This document shows positions 53,153-62,500 of a stretch of DNA of 64,000 nt, in pieces. Numbering within the stretch: the stretch's first letter is position 1; the number at the start of each line of letters is the position of its first letter. Location: the NCBI RefSeq assembly GCF_026278245.1, contig NZ_CP111079.1, forward strand, positions 808,501 to 872,500, written 5' to 3'. The notes under the pieces were generated by a model that was not told the DNA's origin, did no database searches, and saw only the letters and a list, made by a program, of their open reading frames with translations. A program made the position numbers and the translations under genes. The DNA is from Pontibacter kalidii. GTDB taxonomy: Bacteria > Bacteroidota > Bacteroidia > Cytophagales > Hymenobacteraceae.

Positions 53153-53961
53153 GAGACGAGAGACAACAGGTGCTGATCCTGGATTACCTGGAAGGAAACC
53201 TGGACGAGGCGCAACAAAAGGAGTTCGAGGCGCTGGTGCAGACAGGGGAGATCCGTGAGGAGGAGCTACAGGCGCTGCAGGCTACCTTCACAAGTATGAG
53301 CGTGCTGCCAGACCCGCAGCCAGGCGCTGGCCTGCAGGCGAAGTTCAACCGCATGCTGGCCGCCAAAATAGAGCAGGCGGAGCTGGCAAAGCCGCAGTAT
53401 ACCTGGGCCGATTTGTGGCAAAGTATGCAGACCCTTCTGAGCCCTGTGCGGCTGGCTTATACGTTGGTGGTATTCGCCTTTGGCTTCTTTGCCGCCTGGC
53501 TGGCTTTCTCGCCAAGCCAGCAACAGCAGCCAAACACAGACACCCAGATGCTGGCCATGGAGCTGAGCCAGGTAAGGCAGATGCTGTTTGCCACGCTGAT
53601 AGAGCAGCCGGCTGCAGTAGACCGGCTGCGGGCGGTAAACATCTCCAGCGAGATAGTGGATGCCGACGAGAAAGTAATCGGTGCCCTGTTTAACTCCCTC
53701 AACCACGACCCGAACGTGAACGTGCGTTTGGCCGCCGTAGAGGCCCTGAAAAAGCACACCGCCAACCCTCAGGTGCGCGAGCAGCTCATCCTGTCGATCA
53801 ACAAGCAGGAGTCGCCGATGGTGCAGATTGCACTGGCCGACCTGATGCAGGACCTGCAGGAGCGAAACGCGGTGCCGCAGCTCAAGCAGCTGCTGCAGGA
53901 TGAGAACACCAACGAACAGGTAAAAGATAAAATCAAGGAAAGTATAAACGTCTTAATCTAG
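53149..53961 (+). CDS. Putative anti-sigma factor with HEAT-like repeats
   Basis: A 270-residue protein that overlaps the sigma gene by ATGA. The cytoplasmic N-terminal part begins RQQVLILDYLEGNLDEAQQKEFEAL, as many anti-sigma N-termini do, without a visible zinc motif. One membrane helix lies near residues 100-121 (LAYTLVVFAFGFFAAWLAF). The C-terminal half has HEAT-like helices (NVNVRLAAVEALKKHTANPQVREQL, PMVQIALADLMQDL, NAVPQLKQLLQDENTNEQV). The layout suggests a membrane sensor that holds the sigma factor until an envelope signal arrives. Confidence 0.8.
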   Translation: MRDERQQVLILDYLEGNLDEAQQKEFEALVQTGEIREEELQALQATFTSMSVLPDPQPGAGLQAKFNRMLAAKIEQAELAKPQYTWADLWQSMQTLLSPVRLAYTLVVFAFGFFAAWLAFSPSQQQQPNTDTQMLAMELSQVRQMLFATLIEQPAAVDRLRAVNISSEIVDADEKVIGALFNSLNHDPNVNVRLAAVEALKKHTANPQVREQLILSINKQESPMVQIALADLMQDLQERNAVPQLKQLLQDENTNEQVKDKIKESINVLI

Positions 53962-53963
53962 AA

Positions 53964-54839
53964 ATGATGGAAAACATGAAGTCTTTGATCGTGCTGCTCC
54001 TATTCCTGCTAAACGGGGTAAGTTTGGTGGCGCAAAACCACACCGAGAAGATCGTGCGGGAGCTGAGCTTTGCCCGTAAGTCGGCGGCCAATGTGCTGAA
54101 GGTGGAGAACATAGACGGCTTCGTGCACGTGGAGCCCTACAACGGCGATAAGGTGCTGTTTGAGGTGGAGCGCATCATCCGGCCCAAAGCCGCAAACGGA
54201 CTGGAGAAGGCCAAGGAGCTGAGCGTGGAGTTTGAGGTAAGCGGCGACAGCATCATCAGTTACCTGAAGGCGCCCTATATCCAATCCCACCGAACAAACG
54301 CAAAAGGCAACCGGGGGATTAACATAGACCGGAAGCTGGAGTACGGCTTTACCCACAACTATACGATCAAGGTACCGCAGCACACGAACCTCTCCATCAT
54401 CACCATCAACAACGGGGACATCAAGATCCGGAACATCTCCACGGACTACATTGAGGCCTCTAACATTAACGGGGCGATCCTGCTGGAGAACATTGCCGCG
54501 GAAGTGGACGCCAAAACCATCAACGGGAATGTGGTGGTGAGTTACCGCGAGAACCCAAAAAAGCAGGCGAGGCTGGAAACGCTGAACGGCAACATTGAGC
54601 TGCTGTACCAGAAAGCGCTTTCAGCCACCATCGACTTCAGCTCCTTTAACGGCGACTTCTATACCGACCTGGAGGACCTGCAAAAGCTCTCGCCCAAGGT
54701 GGAGAAGGTCAGCAGCTCCGACGGATCAAGGACTACTTATAAACTGGGGCAGGCGGCATCCTTCAAAACAGGTGCGGGCGCAGCCAGGCTGGAGCTGAAA
54801 ACCTTTAACGGAAAAGTGATCGTGAAGGCGAGAGGCTAA
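53964..54839 (+). CDS. DUF4097 family envelope protein 1
   Basis: A 291-residue exported protein with an N-terminal hydrophobic segment (SLIVLLLFLLNGVSLVAQ). The rest is a right-handed beta-helix-like DUF4097 repeat domain, with recurring short strands ending in NG (ITINNGDIKIRNI, EASNINGAILLEN, DAKTINGNVVVSY, ETLNGNIELLY). It starts 2 bp after the anti-sigma stop, so it belongs to the same operon. DUF4097 proteins are common partners of ECF sigma and envelope-stress systems; the molecular role is unknown. Confidence 0.85.
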   Translation: MMENMKSLIVLLLFLLNGVSLVAQNHTEKIVRELSFARKSAANVLKVENIDGFVHVEPYNGDKVLFEVERIIRPKAANGLEKAKELSVEFEVSGDSIISYLKAPYIQSHRTNAKGNRGINIDRKLEYGFTHNYTIKVPQHTNLSIITINNGDIKIRNISTDYIEASNINGAILLENIAAEVDAKTINGNVVVSYRENPKKQARLETLNGNIELLYQKALSATIDFSSFNGDFYTDLEDLQKLSPKVEKVSSSDGSRTTYKLGQAASFKTGAGAARLELKTFNGKVIVKARG

Positions 54840-54883
54840 TTTATTACCCTGAATCATATTCAACCAACACAACAAACAGCATA

Positions 54884-55717
54884 ATGAAACGCAGCATACT
54901 TGTATTACTACTTTTGGTTATGAGCACATACGGCTTTGCCCAAAGTAGTACAACCGAAGAAATTGTAGTGCCCCTGACCAAGCCCAACGAAGCCGGCACC
55001 CTGGAAGTAGGGCTTATTTCCGGAGCGATCCGGGTTACAGGCACGAAGGCTAAAGAGGTGGTGATCAAAGCCAGCCTGGGGGAAAGAGACGCCAGGCGGC
55101 AGGGGCGAGAAAGGGCAAGTGAGGAGGTAGGCGGCCTGCGGAGAATTGCCAACACCAGCCTGGGCATTACGGTGGAAGAGCATAACAACAACGTGGAGGT
55201 ATTATCGGAGGCCATGAACCGCATTGTAAACCTGGAGATACAGGTGCCGCAGAACTTCAACCTGAAACTCTCGACCGTGAACAATGGCGAGATTCTGGTG
55301 CGCAACGTGAACGGCAATTTTGAGCTGGACAACGTGAACGGACCGATTACGCTAGAGAACGTATCGGGCAACGCGCTGGCCAACACCACCAATGGCAAAG
55401 TAAAGGCTAACTTCCTGAAGTGGGATAACAAGTCGCCCATGGCTTTCTCCACCCTGAACGGCGACGTGGACATTACCCTGCCGGCGGGTTCAAAATTCAC
55501 TGCTAAGCTGAATTCCGACAGAGGGGAGATATACACGGATTTCGACCTCACGAAAGACACCAAGCCGACACAGGTAAAATCCGGCGCCAGAACAGAGGGA
55601 GGCGTATACCGGGTGAGCACGGCAAACTTCGTGACGGGAAAAGTAAACGGCGGAGGTGCCGAGATCATGGTGAAAAGTATGAACGGCAACATCTTCATCA
55701 GGAAAAGCGGCAAATAG
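54884..55717 (+). CDS. DUF4097 family envelope protein 2
   Basis: A 277-residue paralogue of the preceding protein, with its own signal segment (SILVLLLLVMSTYGFAQ) and the same strand repeats (STVNNGEILVRNVNGNFELDNVNGPITLENVSGNAL, STLNGDVDITLPAG). It is 44 bp downstream, probably the last gene of the sigma operon, since a terminator follows. The Asn-Gly-rich turns are the DUF4097 hallmark. Two secreted paralogues from one sigma operon suggest a structural or adhesion layer made under stress. Confidence 0.85.
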   Translation: MKRSILVLLLLVMSTYGFAQSSTTEEIVVPLTKPNEAGTLEVGLISGAIRVTGTKAKEVVIKASLGERDARRQGRERASEEVGGLRRIANTSLGITVEEHNNNVEVLSEAMNRIVNLEIQVPQNFNLKLSTVNNGEILVRNVNGNFELDNVNGPITLENVSGNALANTTNGKVKANFLKWDNKSPMAFSTLNGDVDITLPAGSKFTAKLNSDRGEIYTDFDLTKDTKPTQVKSGARTEGGVYRVSTANFVTGKVNGGGAEIMVKSMNGNIFIRKSGK

Positions 55718-55766
55718 AAGCCTTGGCCTGTGCTACAAGAGTATAGCAGGTGTGATGAGAAATGGA

Positions 55767-55803
55767 AAGCTCATGAGGTGAAAGCTTCATGAGCTTATTT
55801 TTG
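55767..55803 (+). terminator. Terminator of the sigma/DUF4097 operon
   Basis: AAGCTCATGA (55767-55776) pairs with TCATGAGCTT (55787-55796), with a 10-nt loop and an ATTTTTG tail. Confidence 0.85.
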
Positions 55804-55828
55804 CCCTTGCTTCTGCATATCTTGCGGT

Positions 55829-56386
55829 ATGCAAACACCTAAACTTTTTATGCTGATGCTGGGCTGCAGGCCCGCCGGCAGAAACACCGAGCAGCACGAC
55901 ATGTTCTTCAGTGTGGCCGAAACGGTAAAAGACCTGGTGCCTGAGATCAAGGCTTTCTGGCCCGAGGCGAAAGGCAAGATTCACATAGACGCTTGGCGCG
56001 AGGTGACGCAGGTAAATGGCTATTGTATAAACGTGGTGCCGAAGGAGCAGGCGACCGAAGCCACAGACAAGCTTTTCTTCCTGAACCTGGGCGGGTACAA
56101 GCCGGGCGAGTTTGATGAGTTCCACTACAAGATGCTGGCTGTGGCCGGGGATACCGCCGGTGCCGTGCAACAGGCCAAGCAAACCGCCTTTTACAAGCAC
56201 ACCGGTTTTCAAGGAGCCACCTCGCACATCGACGATAAGTATGGCGTGGATGTGGATGAGTTTTTTGAAGTGCAGGATATTCTGCCGGAGGCCGTGAAGC
56301 AAAAGTATAGCCTGCTGGTCACCAAAACCAACAACGCGGCAGAAGACGAGCTGCACCTGGGGTACTTCCAGCTGCACAAGTTGTAA
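55829..56386 (+). CDS. DUF1543 domain protein
   Basis: A 185-residue soluble protein of the DUF1543 family. The recognisable parts are KLFMLMLGCRPAGRNTEQHDMFF near the N-terminus, IHIDAWREV, and FFLNLGGYKPGEFDEFHYKMLAVA. A second, weaker copy of the fold occupies the C-terminal third (HIDDKYGVDVDEFFEVQDIL, ELHLGYFQLHKL). Function is unknown for the family. It stands alone after the sigma operon terminator. Confidence 0.85.
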   Translation: MQTPKLFMLMLGCRPAGRNTEQHDMFFSVAETVKDLVPEIKAFWPEAKGKIHIDAWREVTQVNGYCINVVPKEQATEATDKLFFLNLGGYKPGEFDEFHYKMLAVAGDTAGAVQQAKQTAFYKHTGFQGATSHIDDKYGVDVDEFFEVQDILPEAVKQKYSLLVTKTNNAAEDELHLGYFQLHKL

Positions 56387-56492
56387 CACCAAAGTATAAG
56401 CTGGGCAAAAGGCGAGGTGGCCGGGCTGAAGGAACAAGTATTTGTTCGCTGCGTTAGTAGGGAAAGTATTTTAACCTAAAAGAACCGACGCT

Positions 56493-57188
56493 ATGAACAG
56501 ATACGATGAAAACAACTACCAGCGCAAAAACCATTACGCCGATTTCGACGAGCACGGCAATCCGCTGACCGGCAACCGGAACAGCCTCTCACACTATAAT
56601 CCCGAAGGAGGCTACGGCAGCGACAGGGATGCGCGCGATGAGCGCCGCCACGGAGAATACACCTCCAACTCGGCCCGCGCCTACGGTGACATGCGCCACG
56701 GCACCCGCTACGGCGAAGGCGGTAGCTACGAGGGCGGAGGTTCGGCCTACGGCCACTCCTACTATGGCCTATCCGGCCAGGAGGGGCCACGTTTTACGCA
56801 GCACGACAGAGGCTGGGATGAAAGCAGGCAGTACGATGCCTACGGAGACTCGGAGCATTACCGCAACCGCGACCAGCGCTTCAGCGACAGCTTTGGCCGC
56901 AGCAGCGACGGCGGTTATATAAACGAGAACCGGAACAGGGACAACCGTGGCTATCAGCGCCGCTACGACGACAGCTACCAGGGCAACCAGGGCTATGGCA
57001 ATGAGCGCCGCGAAAACTACGGCTACGACCGCGGCTACCGCGATTTTGGCGGCACCGGCTACGGCGCTACCGGCTACAACAACCGCGACGAAGACCGCAT
57101 GCGCAGCGCCTACGGCAGCCGTGATTATCGTGAGGAAGATGACCACCGCTACAACGAGCGCAACAGCAACAGGCACCAGAACTGGTAA
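56493..57188 (+). CDS. Disordered Gly/Tyr/Arg/Asp-rich protein
   Basis: A 231-residue, almost wholly low-complexity protein rich in Gly, Tyr, Arg, Asp, Asn and Ser, with very few hydrophobic residues. It has many short YG, GY, RD and NRD units (for example RYGEGGSYEGGGSAYGHSYYG and NRDNRGYQRRYDDSYQGN). No signal peptide or membrane segment is present, so it is cytoplasmic if real. The aromatic/arginine composition is that of proteins prone to condensate formation or RNA association, which is inference. A well-formed terminator follows. The other two frames of this stretch are also open but give repetitive nonsense. Confidence 0.75.
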   Translation: MNRYDENNYQRKNHYADFDEHGNPLTGNRNSLSHYNPEGGYGSDRDARDERRHGEYTSNSARAYGDMRHGTRYGEGGSYEGGGSAYGHSYYGLSGQEGPRFTQHDRGWDESRQYDAYGDSEHYRNRDQRFSDSFGRSSDGGYINENRNRDNRGYQRRYDDSYQGNQGYGNERRENYGYDRGYRDFGGTGYGATGYNNRDEDRMRSAYGSRDYREEDDHRYNERNSNRHQNW

Positions 57189-57281
57189 GACAAAAACTAG
57201 CAAACAGTAGCCAAGCCCGGTTTGTCATATAAGGCTTAGACCAAATTTTTACTGACATTTATACTTTAGCGTATGAATCTG

Positions 57282-57318
57282 AACAGCCGCTTGTGAGAAA
57301 CAGGCGGCTGTTTTTGTT
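57282..57318 (+). terminator. Terminator after the disordered-protein gene
   Basis: AACAGCCGC (57282-57290) pairs with GCGGCTGTT (57304-57312), with a further TGT/ACA extension and a TTTTGTTTT tail. A TATACTT copy lies just before it. Confidence 0.85.
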
Positions 57319-57389
57319 TTAGCGTGGCTTATGGAGCTAAATCACAGGAGGGGTAGGTATAAGTCCACTGAAATGCTTACATTTTGGCT

Positions 57390-58781
57390 ATGAAACTCTT
57401 TACACCCAAAGCTATACTTGTGCTGGCCTGTTTGCTGGCGCACACCGTTGCCTGGTCGCAGGCGGTGCCCCAAAAGCTGGCCGCTGCCTATAGTAAGTTC
57501 GAACAGGACCCGCAACTGCAGAATGCCATTGCCTCCCTCTACATCACAGATGCCAAGACCGGAGAGGTTATCTTCGACCGCAACAGCCGGATCGGGCTGG
57601 CGCCCGCCTCCACCATGAAGGTGATCACCAGCATCAGCGCCTACGAGCTGTTGGGCAGGGATTTCAGGTATGAGACAAAGTTTGCCTACCGCAAAAACAA
57701 GGGGAACAACGAGCTCGTCATACTTCCTTCCGGCGACCCTACCTTTGGCAGCTGGCGCTGGGCCGAAACCAAAGAAGACCAGGTACTGGCGGGACTGACG
57801 AAATCGCTGCAGCGCACAGGTATAAAATCCTATAAGCATGTAACGGTTGCCAACGAAGGCTGGAACGACGAGACCGTGCCCGACGGCTGGATGTGGCAGG
57901 ACATTGCCAACTACTACGGCGCAGGCCCGGCCAAGCTGAACTGGCGCGAAAACCAGTACGACGTTATACTCAGGTCAGGAACAAGTATAGGCGACCCGGT
58001 GGCGATCGTGAAAACGGTGCCGGAGCTGAACGGCTATGGCCTGCGCTCCGAGCTAACATCAGCCGCGGCCGGCACCGGCGACAATGCCTACATCTACTTT
58101 CCGCTTAGCGCGCCATCGGCCACCATCCGGGGTACTATCCCGGTAAACGAGAGCAGCTTTAAAATCTCGGGTGCCATGCCCTCTGCGGCACGCCAGTTTG
58201 TGAGCACTTTATCCGATACATTGCAGACGCTGGGCATCAAGCTGCCAAAGCAGCCGGTAGAGCACAACGCCCCGTTGCCTAATGGCTATACTGTGTTTCA
58301 CACCGTCACATCCCCTCCGCTGGATAGCATCATCTACTGGTTTAACCGCAAGAGCATCAACCTCTACGGCGAGGCGCTGGTGAAGACAATTGCCTACAAG
58401 CATACCTCCGACAGCCAGACAGGTAATGGTCTGAAGGAGATCCGTACTTTCTGGAAGCAGCGGGGCGTACCGGAAACAGAGTTGAGCATGGTGGATGGCT
58501 CGGGGCTGTCGCCGCTGAACCGGGTGACCACCCATGCCCAGGTACAGTTGCTGCAGCACGCTCAGTCGCAGCCCTGGTACAACGGCTTCTATGCTTCGCT
58601 GCCGGTGTTTAACGGCATGAAGATGAAAAGCGGCACCATACGCGGCGTAAAAGGCTTCTGCGGCTACCATCAGGGTAAGGACGGCAAGGAGTATGTCTTT
58701 TCCTTTATCGTCAACAACTACAACGGCTCGGCCTCCGCGCTTGTCAAGAAGATGTACCAGGTGCTCGATGAGCTCAAGTAG
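57390..58781 (+). CDS. dacB: D-alanyl-D-alanine carboxypeptidase/endopeptidase (PBP4, DacB)
   Basis: About 463 residues from the ATG at 57390. It is a periplasmic low-molecular-mass penicillin-binding protein of family S13. The signal peptide covers about residues 1-23. Motif 1 is PASTMK (Ser74, Lys77), motif 2 is RKSINLYGE, and motif 3 is MKSGTIRG, the KTG-like site. It trims or cleaves peptidoglycan peptide cross-links. Its normal length and all three motifs suggest an active enzyme. It stands alone, followed 30 bp later by a terminator. Confidence 0.93.
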   Translation: MKLFTPKAILVLACLLAHTVAWSQAVPQKLAAAYSKFEQDPQLQNAIASLYITDAKTGEVIFDRNSRIGLAPASTMKVITSISAYELLGRDFRYETKFAYRKNKGNNELVILPSGDPTFGSWRWAETKEDQVLAGLTKSLQRTGIKSYKHVTVANEGWNDETVPDGWMWQDIANYYGAGPAKLNWRENQYDVILRSGTSIGDPVAIVKTVPELNGYGLRSELTSAAAGTGDNAYIYFPLSAPSATIRGTIPVNESSFKISGAMPSAARQFVSTLSDTLQTLGIKLPKQPVEHNAPLPNGYTVFHTVTSPPLDSIIYWFNRKSINLYGEALVKTIAYKHTSDSQTGNGLKEIRTFWKQRGVPETELSMVDGSGLSPLNRVTTHAQVQLLQHAQSQPWYNGFYASLPVFNGMKMKSGTIRGVKGFCGYHQGKDGKEYVFSFIVNNYNGSASALVKKMYQVLDELK

Positions 58782-58812
58782 GCCTTTTCGGTAAAGTATA
58801 CTATAAATGCAA

Positions 58813-58840
58813 AAGGCCCGGAATTACCGGGCCTTCTTTG
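58813..58840. terminator. Terminator between dacB and the hydrophilic-protein gene
   Basis: AAGGCCCGG (58813-58821) pairs with CCGGGCCTT (58827-58835), loop AATTA, tail CTTTG. The convergent layout suggests it serves both genes. Confidence 0.8.
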
Positions 58841-58857
58841 TTAGTTGAAGTATAGAA

Positions 58858-59199
58858 TTATTTCTTCTTCTTGATATCTGCACTGCTTTTGTGGCTCTTG
58901 AGGGTGCTGGAGTTAGGCTGGTCGTTGCGGAACTCCTTGTCCGTGCTGTCGGCGCCGCGGGAGGTGGTGGTCAGGTTCGCGTGCGGGTCCTGTGGCGTTA
59001 CCTCGTCTCTTCTGCCATCCGTATTCTTGCCCTTTTTGGCACCGCCGCTGCTGCCTTCATGGCTTGGCTTGTTCTCACCACGGGTATTGTCGGCACCGCC
59101 AGCCACAGGGCCGGTCTGTTTGCCCTTGCCTAGTCCGCTCACGCCTTCGCCTTTTCTTGAATTTGGGTCTTCCGAGATATTTCTGTTGTTGCTACTCAT
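58858..59199 (-). CDS. Small disordered hydrophilic protein (113 aa)
   Basis: A 113-residue, fully hydrophilic protein with high Ser, Lys, Gly, Asn and Asp content and no hydrophobic segment (for example NISEDPNSRKGEGVSGLG, NTDGRRDEVTPQDPHANL, ending SSADIKKKK). Such proteins are typical of hydrophilin or stress-protein classes, but I cannot assign it. It is convergent with dacB and divergent from the AsmA-like gene. Its ATG lies inside a sequence that matches the flanks in base composition. Confidence 0.65.
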   Translation of the reverse strand: MSSNNRNISEDPNSRKGEGVSGLGKGKQTGPVAGGADNTRGENKPSHEGSSGGAKKGKNTDGRRDEVTPQDPHANLTTTSRGADSTDKEFRNDQPNSSTLKSHKSSADIKKKK

Positions 59200-59517
59200 A
59201 GTTTGTTTCCTTTCGTGTTAGATTAAAATTGTCACCCATCGGAATGCTCCGTGGTAGTCTTGTTGTACGCATGAAAGTACGGAGAGGGTTAAAAAAGAGT
59301 GCAATTCTGCCGGTTCAGCATCGGGTACCGTACACCTTGCCTACAATAGGGTAGGAAGGCGGGAGCAGTACCAGCAAGTCCTGTAAATATAGAACAAGGC
59401 TATAGTATAACAGAGGCCTGCGTTCGCTTTTGCGAGCACCAAACTTATTTAGGAAAAGTAAGTTAAAGGATAAGCTAGCCGGAAGAGTTTATTTCCGGAG
59501 ATGCCTTCGCTTACTAT
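59200..59517. other. Intergenic region before the AsmA-like gene
   Basis: 318 bp divergent gap between the hydrophilic protein and the AsmA-like gene. I see one AGTATAAC copy near 59403 and GC-rich flanks but no confident promoter or reading frame. Confidence 0.5.
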
Positions 59518-62500
59518 ATGAAAACGCACCCTGCGGTTAAATTCCTTTTGCTGATTACGGGCCTGATCCTATTACTGGTTCTGGGTGCTTTTCTTTTGCT
59601 TCCCCCGCTCTACGAGGCAAAAGCACCCGCCTACCTGCGCGCGAAGTTGGCTGGTAACTCAGACATGGTATTGGCTCCTTTACAGACGGAAATCTCCAGT
59701 TGGAAGAACTTCCCCTACTTAACGGTTTCATTCGACAATATCTCCTTAACAGACACCACGCAGGCCCACCCCCTGGAGGTGCTGCGTGTGCAACATGCAG
59801 AGGTGCTGCTGCCGCTGCTGCAGTTGCCAAACAGGGGCATCCGGATCAGCAAAGTATCTCTGGACGGGGTGTCTTTTCACCAGCGGGTAGACTCTGCCGG
59901 CAACAAGGTCAGCATCTCTTTCAGGAAAGATGAGAAAGAGGAACAGGACTCGGGCGGCTTTGCGCTAGATATCCGGCAGCTGCGCATCCGGAGTGCTCAA
60001 ATATTAAGCGAAAATCACTTCAAACAGAGCGCTTTCTCCCTGCAACTCCTAGACTCTGATCTGTCTGCGGAAGTAAAGGGCAACCGGCTGGAACTGAAGG
60101 GCAAACTACAAGGCCGAATCAACCATATCTCCAGCCGGGACCTGCAGCTTTTCCGGGACAGGGCGTTTACAGCCGACGCCGTTTATACTTTCGACCGCCA
60201 CAAGAAGCAGGGTCGGATAAAAGACAGTCGCGTCATCCTCAACGGGAACGAGGTGCTGATCTTCGGCACGCACCAGAAGGCCGTTCACGGCGTTGGCTCA
60301 GAACTGGATCTTCATTTTGAGGGAGAGCAGCCTTTCTTTTTTCTGCTAAACCAGATGGCCTCTGTGCGGTCTATCCCTTTGCTGAAGCAGGTGGAGAGCG
60401 ATGGCCGCGTGAAGCTGCAGTACCATATTGCCGGCCACTCCAGCCCCACGCAAAGGCCCCGCAGCAGGTTACACTTCGAGTTACAGGACGGCAGGCTGCA
60501 TTGGCCCACCAGCCGCATCACCCTGTCGCAAATACAGATCGCCGGGCAATTGGATAACGGCCCAAAGCACTCCCCCGAGTCGAGCTCCTTTACGCTGCAC
60601 CACCTGTCGGCCCGCACCGGCAACGACAGCCTGCAGCTCAAAGCCAACATCACCAACTTCAACAAGCCATACCTCGATGCCCAGCTGAGTGGGCGCTACA
60701 CTCTGGACAGCCTGGCCGAGGTTCTGCCGCCAGAATATGTTTCCCTGCCCCGGGGCATGCTTTCCGGTAACGTGGCCATTAAGGGGAACCTGCACGCCAG
60801 CGGGGACCGCCGGCAGGAGCAGGACCTGCAGTGGCAGGGGGCGATCAGCCTGCTCGGGGTCGGTTTTCAGCCGGCAAAGCTAACCGTGCCCTGCACAGAA
60901 GTAAATGGCGAAGCCAGGCTGGCAGGTAATGAGCTGCGACTGCACCAGCTTAGGGGCAAGGTCGGCGGGCGGGCGTTTGCCGTGGAGGGCTCCGTGAAAA
61001 ATGTGATGAATTACCTCCTGGGACAGCACCCTACAGTTTCAGTAGAGGGGGCAGTTAAACTAAAGCAGGTACAGACGGGCTGGATCAAGCTGGCGCCGGA
61101 GAATAAGACCATACCTGCCAAGTCAGATGCTGGCGCCGGGGAGGCCTCCACAACTATACTTCCCGGTTTCCTGCGCGTGAACATGCGCCTGCAGTGCGAG
61201 CAACTAGAGCTGCCGTCGGCTTCCGTTCAAAACATGCGGGCCCGGCTAAGGAGCGATGGGCGGCGGCTGACCCTCTCGGACATTGGCCTGACAACGCAAG
61301 GTATAGCGGTCAGTGGCAAGGTGTCGGTTCTGAATGACAGCAGGCAACTGTATGCCGCAGACCTGCAGCTGTCCGCCCGGCTCGATACCCTGGACCTGAC
61401 CAACATGGAGCAGATCAACTCCCTGGCCAGCGCAGCCGGCCCTAAAAAGTCTGCAGCGGCAAAAGGGAGCGGCTTGGATTATGTACTGCCACTGCAAAAG
61501 GCGCAAATCAACCTGCATGTAAAGCAGGTAAAGCTGCCGGGGGCGGAAGACCTGGAAAACCTGTCGGTGCAGCTGAATAAAAACAGGAGCCATGTGCTGA
61601 TGCGGGACATGCTCTTTCAAACCTCAAAAGGTGGTGCTGCTACTGCTTACGGTGGCTTTTACCTCATCAACTCGACAATTACCCGGCCTTACCTGGATGT
61701 GACCATGCAGTATGGTTTCCTCGACCTGCAGGCCTTTATGCAGAACATCGCCGCACTCAAAACGCTGCTTCCGCCAGCGGAGGCCGAGCCATTGCCGGAC
61801 AAGACTAATGGAAAAGACAAGCGCAGGGAGAAAGTATACGACCTGGGCCTGCACGTGAAGGCGCAGGAGCTCCGGTATGAGTACCTTACAGGGACAAACC
61901 TGGCCATCGACGCCCGCATGAACCGGGAGCAGGCACAGTTGGACAAGCTATACCTGAACGCTTTCGGGGGAACCATCTACGCACAGGGCGTGATGTACCT
62001 CAACGAGCCTTCCGACACCATCCCGGTCCGGCTGAAGGCGCAGGTACAGGAGGTGGACCTAGAGCAGCTGTTTGCCGTGGCCGAGCAGATGGAGCTGGAT
62101 ATGCTGGAGAGCCGGAACATCAAAGGCAAGGCTGACTGCAACGTGGCCGTTTTTACCAAACTCGACCAAGCCTTTGTTCCAAGTTTCGACCGCACGGTCG
62201 CCTATGCCAGCACTACTTTCCGTGACATGGAACTGATCAATGTGAAACCCATACAGGAGGCGCTCGGCTTTATGCGGGAGGAGCGGACCGGGCACCTGTA
62301 CTTTGAGGATGTGGCGGCAGATTTCGTGCTCTACAAAAACAAATTCGTGGCACCCGGTTTCAGCTTGAACAACAACCTGTCGGCCTTCGACCTGCGGGGA
62401 TCCTATACCATGAAAGGTAGCGCGCGCCTAAGTCTAGACGTGAATGTGTTCAATATTCTGTTCGGGAATAACGAGCGCCGCATAGGGCAGATACAGGAAG

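Noticed and set aside
56769..57203. Alanine/valine-rich minus-strand frame opposite the disordered-protein gene
   Set aside because: It is the reverse reading of a repetitive Gly/Tyr/Arg sequence and consists of AVVA-type repeats. A terminator supports the plus-strand gene instead.
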